Shown here: positions 10,206 through 20,540 of the stretch, piece after piece
Numbering within the stretch: position 1 is the first letter of the stretch
How the letters are laid out: every line of letters begins with the position of its first letter
Source of the DNA: Patiria miniata
Lineage: Eukaryota; Echinodermata; Asteroidea; Valvatida; Asterinidae
Reading direction: 5' to 3'
NCBI RefSeq assembly: GCF_015706575.1
Contig: NW_024037058.1
Location: 14,095,547-14,159,546, forward strand
DNA length: 64,000 bases
Translations under genes and position numbers: made by a program
The notes under the pieces: model-generated
Seen by the model: the letters and a program-made list of their open reading frames with translations, nothing else
The model's database searches: none
Told to the model about the DNA's origin: nothing

Positions 10206-11338
10206 TATGGCGAGCCAAAGTAAAATTTATATAGCATTAGCAAAGTCTTTTAAATAATTCATTGCTATCGATGATGTCTGTAATGTACTAAAAAGATATC
10301 TCTAAAGGATTTAGAGATTCTTTGAATCATTTAAAGATATTTCTAAATCGCGTTTAATAATTTGGGCAGCATTGAGCTGTTGTAAAAATGTTGGTAACGT
10401 GGGCTTCTGTAATTTTATTGACGACCTCGCGATCGGTGATGACTTATGATGTAGAAAAAAAAAATGGCAACACCATTTACTTCAAATGCAATACTTAACA
10501 GGCAACACCGGCGATTTCATCATTGTATTCGCTGGCAACATGATTGACTTGAGCGTGCAAAGCGTTGTATTTAGTGGTTCAACGGAGCCGTAACCGATTA
10601 AGAGATATCTCTAAATATTTAAAGATATCTTTAAATCTTGGAATGCATGAAGTTGTTGTCTGATTATTCAACACACAATTTGGAGATATCTCCACATGAT
10701 TAAGAAATATCTCTAAACGAATTAGAGATATTTCTAACTCATTTAGAGATATCTCTAAATCATTTAGAGATATCTCTTAATGATTTAGAGATATTGTTCA
10801 ATGATTTAAAGATCATCCTTAAAACATTTACAGATATCTCTAAATGAATTAGGGATATCTCTGATAGTAAGAGACAGGGGCGGATCCAGGATTTTCAAAA
10901 AGGGGGGGCACAAAAACTTTGTGCGCGTTGCACACATAACGAGACTGAAGCGCGAAATCCCTTGCAGGCAGGGTTGAGGGCACTGGAAGCTCTACGATTT
11001 TAGATGTTCTCTCCTACATCATGAGTATTTTAAGCCATTAAGAGCAAAATTCACAGTGTTTATTTTTTTAATTTTAATAATACTTTTTTTTCCTATCAAA
11101 TATAGAATTTAAAGTCACTGTTGATGTTAGTTGAAAATGAACCCCAAAATTAGAAGGTGCTGATGACAGCCCCCGGGTGAAAAAAAAATGAAATGTGTTA
11201 TTTTGCGAGCGAGCGCAGCGAGCGAGCCAAAAAAAGTCATGTTTACTATTAAAAAAAAACATTTCTACCCAGAAATTTGCCTTGCAAACAAATAAAATAA
11301 AATAAATTTCATTTCATTAGGGGACAGCCTGCCCCAAG

Positions 11339-11679
11339 CAAGGGCGGATCCAGAACACACATTTTTTTTGGGGGGGGGCCAAAAACAAATTTGGTCGTCC
11401 CAAAAAGTGGGTCAAAAAAATTACGGCGTGGGGTTCGGGGCCCGCTTAAGGGCCCCGAAAATTTTGTGGATTCTAGATGCTCTGTGGTGCGATCTGAGGC
11501 AATTTCTGACCACTTTAACCAATGTTTTTTTGAGGAAAAGATGGTGGTGTACTCATTGCCTGCCTTTTTTGCGATGTCATATAAAAAATAAAAAAAAATT
11601 GCTTTCGTTTTTTTTTGGGGGGGGGGGGCATGGCCCCCTTTGGCCCCCCCCCACCCCCACCCCCCTGGATCCGCCCTTG
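11339..11679. mobile_element. hAT MITE, 341 bp, nested in the larger hAT element
   Basis: The ends CAAGGGCGGATCCAG and CTGGATCCGCCCTTG are perfect inverted copies. GCCCCAAG flanks both sides (11331-11338 and 11680-11687). The ends resemble those of the host element (shared GGCGGATCCAG), so both may be moved by the same transposase. Confidence 0.85.
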
Positions 11680-12782
11680 GCCCCAAGCAGCCCCTACCCC
11701 CACCCCACCCCATTTTGGTTGATGTTATTGTCGTTTCATTTTTGTTGTTGTTGTTGTTGTTGCTTCCATCATCATTAATAATATCATTTTCGTTTTGCCC
11801 CTCTCCTGGTATTTTCTTTCTTTTACCATGTAATGTAATTGGTGATTTTAGTTCAATTCGTATTTTCTCCATTATCATCCCGTTTGTGTGTGTGTGTGTG
11901 TGGGGGGGGGGGGTGTTTATGGTGTAAATCGGCGGATGTGATTGGCTTCACTTTTGAGTCCCAGTATAATGTGGTAACTGCGGTCATATATACTTAATTT
12001 GTATATACACTTGCATACACTTTAACCACCATTTATTTCTCAAAATATAAACAACTTTGCCAGCACAAATTTCCCGAAAGCGGCAGCATTCCTGAGCTGC
12101 CGCTTTCGCATACAAGGTTTCAAAATAGTCACATAAAAGATTTCTGGCTACACAACCGGCAGTCCCAGGCATCACAGGGGAGCCTCCTAGCAACAGTATT
12201 TCCAAGCAACCAGGTTGGAATGTGACGGGCATGCAGCCATGCACCTGTGGCTCAGATAGCTAATCACTCCAGTTGCGCGTGGAAGGAAGTCATATTCATG
12301 AAAGCAGACGGTCCGTGATGAAAGCAACCAATGGCATATTTATTTGCCGGGAACCGGCTCATTTCATTGGCTGAGATACTATCATCACTGTTTATCATCT
12401 AAGAATCTTCCAATTACTGACGGCAAGTTCTCAAAGGCCTTAAAGTTCAGTGGCCTACAGCTGAGCCCAAATGTATATGCTTTGTAACGAACAAGAGTGG
12501 AATTGTATCAATTTGAACAATGCGGCTATCAATCATTCTCTGGAAAGGCTTTTCGGAGCTGAAATTTTATTTGGGCATTTTTTTCTCAGAGACAGGGGAA
12601 AACTTTATGCGAAAAATGTGGGAAACTGAATTGAACGTGAAATTTCACCTCCGTGTTGTGTACATGCACATAGATAAACGATTGGGGGATGATATTCCAA
12701 GTCCAAATAATTCATTAAATGTAGGGCTCCCGATGTCTTTTTTTCGTAGTACGATTTTATTCTTCGCTTATTTAAAAAATAA

Positions 12783-13560
12783 AACTGCATGGCCTACATT
12801 ATTCTTGTAAATGTTACTCTAGAATATAATTATTTCGGAATACATTTTGAAATTAAGTTTGAAGTCAAAGGGCTGTTGATGATCTTATTCGTATTCCTTT
12901 TAAAATTAGGAAGAACTAAGCATAATTCGTATTAAAATTTCCCCTGGAATCTACAAAAGAATTAACTGAGAGTTCAGAAATTAATGGGCTAGGGTGTTTG
13001 AAATCGTTTTACTTTAAAAATAAATCGAGAGAACAAGACATACTAAATCGTATTAAAATAACTCCTATTTATTTGATGTCTCTCTCTATCTGAGGCCGGG
13101 ACAATATAAAAGGGATGACGATTAATTCTTCGTGTATTTAAAAAATTAATCGCATGGCCTACATTATTTTTTTGAAAATGTTTTACTCTAGAATATATTT
13201 TGGAATATATTTTGACGCTATTATTTGAGGGATGTTGTTAATCCTGATATATTCATTTAAAAATAAGAAAAACCGAGCATAATTCGTATTAAATTTCCCC
13301 TGGAATCTACAAAAGAATTAACTTAGAGTGCAAACTTTAACGGGCTAGGTTTTTTTTAATAATTTTGCTTTTAAAAAAATATTTAGAGAACCAGGCGTAA
13401 ATCTCTCTCTGAGGTCGGGAAAATAAAAAAAGGGGATGACGATTTTATTCTTCATTTATTAAAAAAAACCACATGGCCTACATTATTTCGTGTACCGGTA
13501 CATGTTCTACTCTAGAATATATTTTGGAATATATTTTGACATGAAGTTTTAAATGCAAGT
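12783..13560. repeat. Diverged tandem repeat inside the hAT element, about 320-370 bp units
   Basis: The phrase CATGGCCTACATTAT starts units at about 12788, 13154 and 13472, each followed by TCTAGAATATA and later by CCCCTGGAATCTACAAAAG (near 12940 and 13297). Two full units and a partial third are visible. Confidence 0.65.
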
Positions 13561-14246
13561 GCTGTATTAAATGTGCCCCCAATTCCAGCCGGGAAATAAA
13601 AGTGTCTTATAAAAATACACTCTTGCTTTGAAATAAATTTTTGAGACAATGATTGACAGGCTACCTTCAAAACTTATACATTGTATATTTTTGTTTATAA
13701 TTATGTATGATAGTTATGTTCAAAGCGATTGATTTGATGACCTCCCGTCCGCCCGCCATAATGACTCCTCAAAAACGAAAAAGACAGCCATGTTCTTCAA
13801 AGGAATGTATTTAATGCCAGCCAGCCCTAAGACGACTCGTAAAAAAAAAAAAAAAAAAAACAGTTGCGAAAAGGGGGGCACGGGCCGGGTGTGCCCCCGT
13901 CTGGATCCGCGCCTGGTAAGAGATATCTCTGATTAAGAGATATCTTTAAATGATTTAAAGATATCCTTAAAACATTTAGAGATATTTCTAAATGAATTAG
14001 AGATATCTTTAATTAATTTAAATATATCTTTAAATCATTGAAAAAAAGCTTTTTTGTGTGTCACTTATTTATCAAAATAATTCGTCTTTTAAACGATTGG
14101 GAGAAATCGTTAAGTTTTTAAAGATATTTCTTAATGATTAAAAGATATCTCTAAATATTCAGAGATATCTATTAATAATTTAGAGATGTCTTTAAAAAAA
14201 ATTAAAGACGTTGCTTATTTTAATAAATGCTGCTTTGGCTCACCAT

Positions 14247-16596
14247 AGCCAGGTGCTTTCGGTTGTTGCTTTCGAAGTACGATGGGTTCTGACTCCTTCC
14301 GTCCATATCTCAATTGTCTTGCTGCGCGGTTAAGCTGCAAAACGTAATTGCACAAACCAATCCACTAATGTATTTTTGGAACAGAATTCGCCAATTGTAT
14401 AATGTATGTTTGGAAAAGAATTCGCAAATCGTGTACCAATTTACTTAATGCGTTTTTTTGATCTTTGATGTTCCATTCTACGATTAACGTACAAGTAGGC
14501 CTACAGTTCGTCGTATTGTGTTTTATTTGTCGAAGACTCTTAAATTTCAGTGTTCATGTGAAAGTTAGCAGAGGCAGCGGTTTAGTCGTCCCCGCTTTGC
14601 AATCAACTGATCACTATAGCGACCACACAGCTCTGATAACAGTGGTTGTTTGTTAGCTGGACGCGCGACGAGAGGTCGTTCGGCTTGCAAGCAAAAACTG
14701 ATAACTTGATGGAAGGTCAGTGATGTTTTGGATAGAGAGAACAAGCTGAAGAGTTTTAGCATTGACTGTACGTCAGAACTTCTAAAAGAAAAATAAAACC
14801 TCTCCAGGAAACCATTTAAATCGCTTATCGTCATGAATTTCGACGCGTATCATTTAATACTGAGGTTTATTTTCAACCTCGTTCTCTTGGTCACCCTGTT
14901 GTCGTGCAGCTGTACTTGCTCGTCTCAATCAATCTGCGCTTTTCGAAACCGGCTCTGGGTATGACGTTGAGCACCGTGCGATTTCGTCTGTTCGTCTAGC
15001 TTCGCGCACACGCTGTGCCGCACACTGTCTTAAAGAGCGGCATTGTCGATTCTACAGTTACGCCAAAAGTAACCGCGATCGGGAGTGTGTTTTGAGGGAT
15101 GCTTCTGTCGTGTCACCAACGTTGCGGAACGTGAGTTTTTTCTCCAGACACGGTAAGATCCCAATTAGCGAAAGATGTAAGTTTTTGTTGGTCGCAAAGA
15201 GCATGCGTATAGTATACACATAATTCGTCACCGTTTTCACGAATAGCCACATAATTATGTGGATTTTGAATAAAAAGCGTTTTCGAAGTAATCGCAAAAG
15301 AAGTTTCTCATATGTTAAAACTGAAAAAAATACCACTTTGCAACAACTTTGTGCAGCAAGCAAACCATCACACGATTCCATGAGAGCTGAATTTTTACAT
15401 GAACCCGGTAATTAGACTTAATACAGCAGTAAATTGGTAAAAAATAAATAGTAAAGATATGTGGCTCTTCGTGAAAACGAAAATTCAGGTTTCCGACATT
15501 TTTGCCCTTTCTGTTGAATGTGTATTTCCATAGGCGCGCATTTGTACACGTTCAAGGGCCCAACATGTATGTGGCTGTTCGTGAAAACGTAAAATTCATT
15601 CATCGAGATTTCTGACCCTTGCAACATTCATGTAACTTGAAAATTAATGATGTTTTTGCTTAAAGAAACATGTCAAAATGGTTGAGTACATTGTTTCAAA
15701 GCAAAATATTGAAAAACGCGCGCGCAATGTCTTGACGCGCGTCTAGTACACGCTGGCGCAAATTTCATGTACAAGCCTATATTAGTGAACCCCATGTGAC
15801 CGTGTTTCAGCCAACCAGGATAAAGAATCAGCAAGAGGTGTGTTATAATCCTCATTAAATACTTGACTAGAGGCCGCGCGATTACTTGGCTACGGCATTT
15901 CAATCACACATTAGCTTATTGCCGCTCAGTAGATGTTTAGTTCTGAAAAGAACTTGTCCTGCTTATTATCAAGTTTCGCTAGCTTGTTGCAGTTCTGATA
16001 AGAACAGTCTTGCTTTAAGTTCAAGAAGACTTTGTTTGTGGTCTCAACGTTTTGACTAACCCAGTCATCGTCTGGAGACTATACAGCCATGTGATTGCGA
16101 AGGCCTAAGCGTCCCCGTTGTTTAACAAAGTTAATCCGATCACGTACATGGACGCTATATCAGAGCAGTGAAATTCATGCGCTCCCAAACAAACATGGTT
16201 TTTAACGTTGTGTTTCTTAGAAAATATGCTCAGAATGATGTAAATTTTTCATGACAACGGAAGAAGAATACTAAACTTCATGTATGTCAAAAAATCCTCG
16301 TCATCGATGCCGAAACGTCAGTACTGGTACTGGAAAACGTCCCCAAATCTATGAATTTGTCTCGATTTCTAGGAATCCCTCAAGTTGTTATTTCACGAGT
16401 AGTTGAACACATCTTCTAGGTATCTTCCGAATTTCAGATGAATCTGTTGTTGAAATTTTCGACGAGGATTTTTTCCGACCAAACTCACGTGCATGGTTTT
16501 CAGGTTGGCCGATTTGGGGGCAATAATGCTGACGTAAGTGCATATTAGCCATAGAGCTGTATTAGATTACTAAGCGGAGACGCTTTGAAGCCTTAG
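14247..16596. other. Intergenic, no recognised gene
   Basis: Only short frames without recognisable domains. The phrase TTCGTGAAAACG occurs at about 15468 and 15568, with an inverted relative near 15235, suggesting old repeat DNA. Confidence 0.4.
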
Positions 16597-16600
16597 TTAA

Positions 16601-17145
16601 AGCCCGAGTCCATCATTCGCAGCTATCCAAAAAGTAGCTAGTGTAATTATTGTTGAAAAACATACTTGGTTGAAAGATAGTAAAGGGACTAAATTCCCTG
16701 TGAAATGGTTCTTTCTGGCAAGCTGTCATTTTGAAGTAATCAACGAAAGAAGGCCTTTCCAACGGTGCATCTTAAGACGCACCGTAGGAAAATTTAAATT
16801 AGTAGTTCGTTTTGATATGCAGCGAAGCGCGCAATAATTGGCACGACGCACACGCACCCCCGGTTGCTATTATTCGTCGGATCAGTGCGTGACATAGCGT
16901 AGCTGCATTCAGCTTAGCGAGAATGTGTCTCGGACGCTGAATCCAGGCGCAATTCAAAACATGATTCAGCAACTTTTGATTGGAAATCGAGATCCTAGCA
17001 TGATGTTTTTCTCCAAATATACAGCTGAAACTGAGCTGAAAATTCATCAGGTTAGTTGTTCAGCACCCTTCTTTAGATTTTGAGCACTTTTGTTGCTTCA
17101 AAATAATGAACAAAATGCACAAATTACAAATGATGGACTATAACT
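16601..17145. mobile_element. TTAA-flanked MITE, family B, copy 1
   Basis: Bounded by TTAA at 16597-16600 and 17146-17149, with inverted ends of the form AG....GTCCATCATT. It matches the copy at 54628-55140 along its whole length, for example CATACTTGGTTGAAAGATAG, and the internal palindrome-like TCTTAAGACGCACCGTAGG. TTAA targets suggest a piggyBac-like transposase. It encodes nothing. Confidence 0.8.
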
Positions 17146-17350
17146 TTAAAGAATAAAAAGACTAGATCGGCAGCGCATGCAGCGCATACGTGCGGCATTG
17201 CATGGAGGGTCACGTGCTGGAGGAAAGGTACAAGTCGCGCGCCAAACGTAAGGAACGCAACGCTGTTTACGCGCATGATACGTGTTTATTTGAAACATTG
17301 AATGGCAATAGCTTTAGAAAAAAAGACATTCCATATCTTTGGCTAATAGA

Positions 17351-17972
17351 CCGCTTGCAGACGCGTTCGATAATGGACGCGCGAAGGCGCGCGACGCCAT
17401 GTTGTGGGACAAGCGTATATCTATCCATGCCCATTTTGTCCCACAACATGGCGTCGCGCACCTTCGCGCGTCAATTATCGATCGCGTGTGCAAGCCACTG
17501 ATCTCTATATAAAGACTGGATAGCGGATATGCATACAACATTCACACAGTCGACTTTGCATATTGACCAATTCGCCCCCGGTCTCACGAAGATGGACGCG
17601 TATAATACGAACGTTCTACGCGTAAATACGCGCGCGTTGTATCAACAGTTGACGCGCATTTTGGTCACGTACACATATTATGATGTTCTAAAAGGGACAC
17701 ATTTCCGTAGTGATTATTATTTCAAAACGCCGAAAAAGTTATATTTGCGGCATTTTAGTAACCACGACGTTAGAAAAATTGTAGTTAACCTTGGTCAGTG
17801 ATGGTGGTCAAAATATAAGTCAAGTGAACCGCGACGTTACAAAAGAAATCATGCTGTCTATAAAAACGACAACTTGTCCTTTGTAGATCACCAGCAGGTC
17901 TCACCAATATGGCGTCAAATTCGTACATTGTGCGGCTCTTTATTAGCTATCCAGTCTTTATATAGAGATCAG
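17351..17972. repeat. Long GC-rich hairpin and companion inverted repeat
   Basis: 17351-17412 and 17436-17495 are inverted copies of about 60 bases with a 23-base loop; the core is GCCATGTTGTGGGACAA. A second pair of inverted copies (CTCTATATAAAGACTGGATA, 17502-17522, and its reverse at 17942-17965) encloses the next 420 bases. It looks like a compound fold-back element. Confidence 0.65.
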
Positions 17973-18384
17973 TGGTGCAAGCGGTCTATACACAAAGAAT
18001 AACAAAAAGAAAATATCGTTCTCATATGTTGTTGTTTATTTCAAGCATTATCTCGAACATGGATGCTTAGTCCTATAGATGCTAATTCCTAAGTCCTTAG
18101 GACTGAGGACTATGTTTACTTAGTTCATTATGTGAAACAAGTAACAACAACACAGCTTCAAGTCATTGATAGATTTTTAAAAGATTTACAAAAGCCCTAT
18201 TTCTCATGCAACAGAATGGTGAAGGAATTATGTTAATTTATGTTTACATACATCATATAATACCGCGAAAACATATTCACAGAACATATCTTTGTTGGGG
18301 GGGACAGAAGGATACTTCCATTTGTAATATGATTATGCATCTAATTGAATTCGAATATTCGTAGATTAAAAAAAAAACAATTTA
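17973..18384. other. AT-rich intergenic, nothing recognised
   Basis: No open frames, repeats or RNA signals of note beyond a short palindromic CCTAAGTCCTTAGG at about 18090. Confidence 0.4.
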
Positions 18385-18540
18385 CATGAAATTAATGCAA
18401 GGCCCCTTGGGGAACCGCCCCGTGCTGTAGTCGGCGGGGCGACAGACGCTCCGTTCCATTCGGAACGCCGCTCAGGCGCACCAATCGGCGAGGAAGGGGC
18501 GGAGATTCGACCCGAGGCGCCCACGTATTTTTCACCAAAA

Positions 18541-19860
18541 GCGGAGCTGATGGAGTTGCTCGGCACGGGAGTCTATGGAGCGGAGCCGGTGCAGTTGCTC
18601 CGCACGGGAGTCAGTGGAGCGGAGCCTGTGAAGTTGCTCCAAGAGAAAGTACCCATCAAGTAGTCAGACCTTGAGGAGCTTCCGTCGATTTTATCTGGGA
18701 GCATCATCATTCTCCGACCCCTTTGATCAGGATGATTAGGTTATAAAATGATTAGGATTTGCGGCTTCCTGCTCTGCCGTCAGTGGCGGTGAAAACCAGG
18801 GACCCAAAAACCCTGGGCGCAGCTTTCCTTCCCAGCGGAAAGGGTGGGCTCGGTTCCATATGGAAGCACGGGTGGTGGCATCAAGTGGGTACCTTCCCTT
18901 GGAGAAGTGCGTTGCGGGCCGGCTCTGTGGGTTCCGGCGCCATACTTCGTGTAGCGGGGGCCACCGCATCGGCTCTTTCCCATTGACTTGTGTGCGGAGC
19001 AGCTGCGCCGGCCCCACTCCATTGACACCCATGCGGAGCAGCTCCACCGGCTTTGCTCCATTGACTTTTGTGCGGAGCAACTGCGCCGACTCTGCTCCAT
19101 TGACTCTCGCGCAGAGCAGCTGCGTCGGCTCCGCTCTATTGACTCCCGTCCGGAGCAACTCCACGAGCTCCGCTCCGGACTCCCGTGCGGAGCAGTTGCG
19201 TCGGCTCCGCTCCATCGAATCCCCAGTGGAGCAGCTGCGTCGGCTCCGCTCTATAGACTCCCGTGGGGAGCAACTTCACCAGATTCGCTCCATTGACTCG
19301 TGTGTGGAGCATCTGCGCCGGCCCTGCTCAATTGACTCCCGCGCGGAGCAGCTGCGTCGGCTCCGCTCCATAGACTTCCGTGCGGAGCAACTTCACCAGC
19401 TCCGCTCCATTGACTTCCGTGCAGAGCAACTGCACCGGCTCCACCCTATTGACTCTCGTGCGGAGCAGTTGCGTCAGCCCCGCTCCGTAGACTCCTGTGC
19501 GGAGCAACTGCGCCGGCTCCGCTCCAGTGATTCCCGTGCTGAGCAACTGCCCCGGCCTATTGACTCCCGTGCGGAGCAGTTGCATCTGCTCCGCTCCATA
19601 ATAATATAATAATATCGGAGTCTTATATAGTGCACGTATCTACCAGCAATTAGGTACTCAAGGCGCTGGAGATATGTCTATTATTAAGGAAAGATATATA
19701 AAGTTTATGAAAGATATGAGACCCATTATGTTGCACCGAATAAGGGTTTACAAGGTGCTGCGGCGCATATTGCAGCCACTGCCAGAAACACCGGGGCAAA
19801 CCTCTTAGACTCCCGTGTGGAGCAACTCCTTGAGGAAGCTCTTCAAGGTCTGACTACTTG
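18541..19860. repeat. 39-bp minisatellite in both orientations
   Basis: Units of 39 bases run on the plus strand from about 18985 to 19597 and resume at 19807, and on the minus strand at about 18541-18640 (about three units). A unit spells a 13-residue repeat close to DSRAEQLRRLRSI in one plus frame and LLRTGVNGAEPAQ-like on the other strand, so both strands have long open frames. A unit near 19165 is two bases short and changes frame. The sequence around 18640-18670 is an inverted copy of 19834-19860, so the array sits in a larger inverted duplication. The plus-strand array leads into the gag of the next gypsy remnant. Confidence 0.8.
19598..19806 (-). mobile_element. 5'-truncated tRNA-type SINE inserted in the minisatellite
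   Basis: Reading on the minus strand it matches the 3' half of the SINE at 62793-63196: the phrases GCCGCAGCA, TATGAGACCCA-like sequence, GCGCCTTGAGTACCTAATTG and the ATAATATTATT tail. The minisatellite resumes exactly where the SINE ends, so the SINE is younger than the array. No clear target duplication. Confidence 0.8.
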
Positions 19861-20540
19861 ATCCATTCTGAGAGCGTGGCTGCAGTCAATCATTGGAGTG
19901 AGGCCGAAAAGGCGATGTTCCTGGCATCCCATCTAAAGAGGCATTGGCAGATATGGCACCAGAAGCGCGGAAGGAATACTACGCTATCCTACACAACTGT
20001 GAACAACGATTTGGGGTGACACCACAAATTCCACTACATCGGGCTCAGTTGTTGATGCTTACGCGAGGACGCGATGAGTCACTAGGTGAACTGCGACAAT
20101 CGATTCGACGTTTGGTTGCCAAGAGCTACCCGAAACTACAGTCGCGCGAAGATTTGGCGGTGGAGGCTTTTCGCAATGCCCTGGGGGACGAGCAATTGCA
20201 GCGCCACATTTTTGCGAGGAGAGCAACGACGTTTACTGAGGCGCTTACCCTTGCAACCGAAATGGAGACATTTCTTGAGTCGCAGGCCCACCACAGAATA
20301 AGGAAGCCGGGGGCTAAAGACGTTAGGGCAGTAGGGCACCGGCTGTTGGGGCCTCGAACACACAAAGTTCCCGCCCCCAAGTGGAGTGCGACGGGTGTTA
20401 CGAACTCGGACACATCCGGCGGAACTGCCCTCACGAGAAGCGGAAGTCAGCCCCCGTTCGACAACCGACAAAGACAACGCCGAAAGTGATTTACGTATTG
20501 GGCAAACTTGCCGGGAAGCCAGTGCGTTTCCTCCTAGACA
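19861..20540 (+). pseudogene. gag remnant of the second gypsy copy
   Basis: Capsid-like sequence starts at about 19890 (HWSEAEKAMFLASHLK), then shifts frame at about 19935 into a 181-codon frame (19944-20489) with features such as SLGELRQSIRRLVAKSYP. The zinc knuckle is in yet another frame at about 20380-20425 (CDGCYELGHIRRNC, C-x2-C-x4-H-x4-C). At least two frame breaks show it is dead. Confidence 0.75.

Larger units (their letters stand above)
10875..13915. mobile_element. Non-autonomous hAT-like transposon, 3041 bp, perfect 8-bp target duplication
   Basis: The ends are CAGGGGCGGATCCAG and inverted CTGGATCCGCGCCTG. GTAAGAGA is present on both sides (10867-10874 and 13916-13923). Size and duplication fit hAT. 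No transposase reading frame is recognisable, so it relies on another copy. It contains a smaller hAT MITE (11339-11679) and a diverged tandem repeat (12783-13560), and has itself landed in the GATATC-rich element. Confidence 0.85.
10206..14246. mobile_element. TA-flanked AT-rich element carrying a GAGATATCTC repeat, split by an hAT insertion
   Basis: Ends TGG(C/T)GAGCCAAAG are inverted copies at 10208-10220 and 14232-14244, flanked by TA at 10206-10207 and 14245-14246. The inside (10290-10870 and 13920-14200) is made of many copies of the palindromic word AGAGATATCTCT joined by AAATCATTT spacers. Removing the 3-kb hAT insertion leaves an element of about 1 kb. Superfamily unknown. Confidence 0.65.

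Noticed and set aside
10019..10243. Minus-strand exon of the SLC16-like gene or another gene
   Set aside because: It lies upstream of the first coding exon, crosses the boundary of a transposon and matches no family I know.
18736..19215. Minus-strand 159-codon frame with LLRTGVNGAEPAQ-type repeats
   Set aside because: It is the reverse reading of the 39-bp minisatellite; open only because the unit is a multiple of three without stops.
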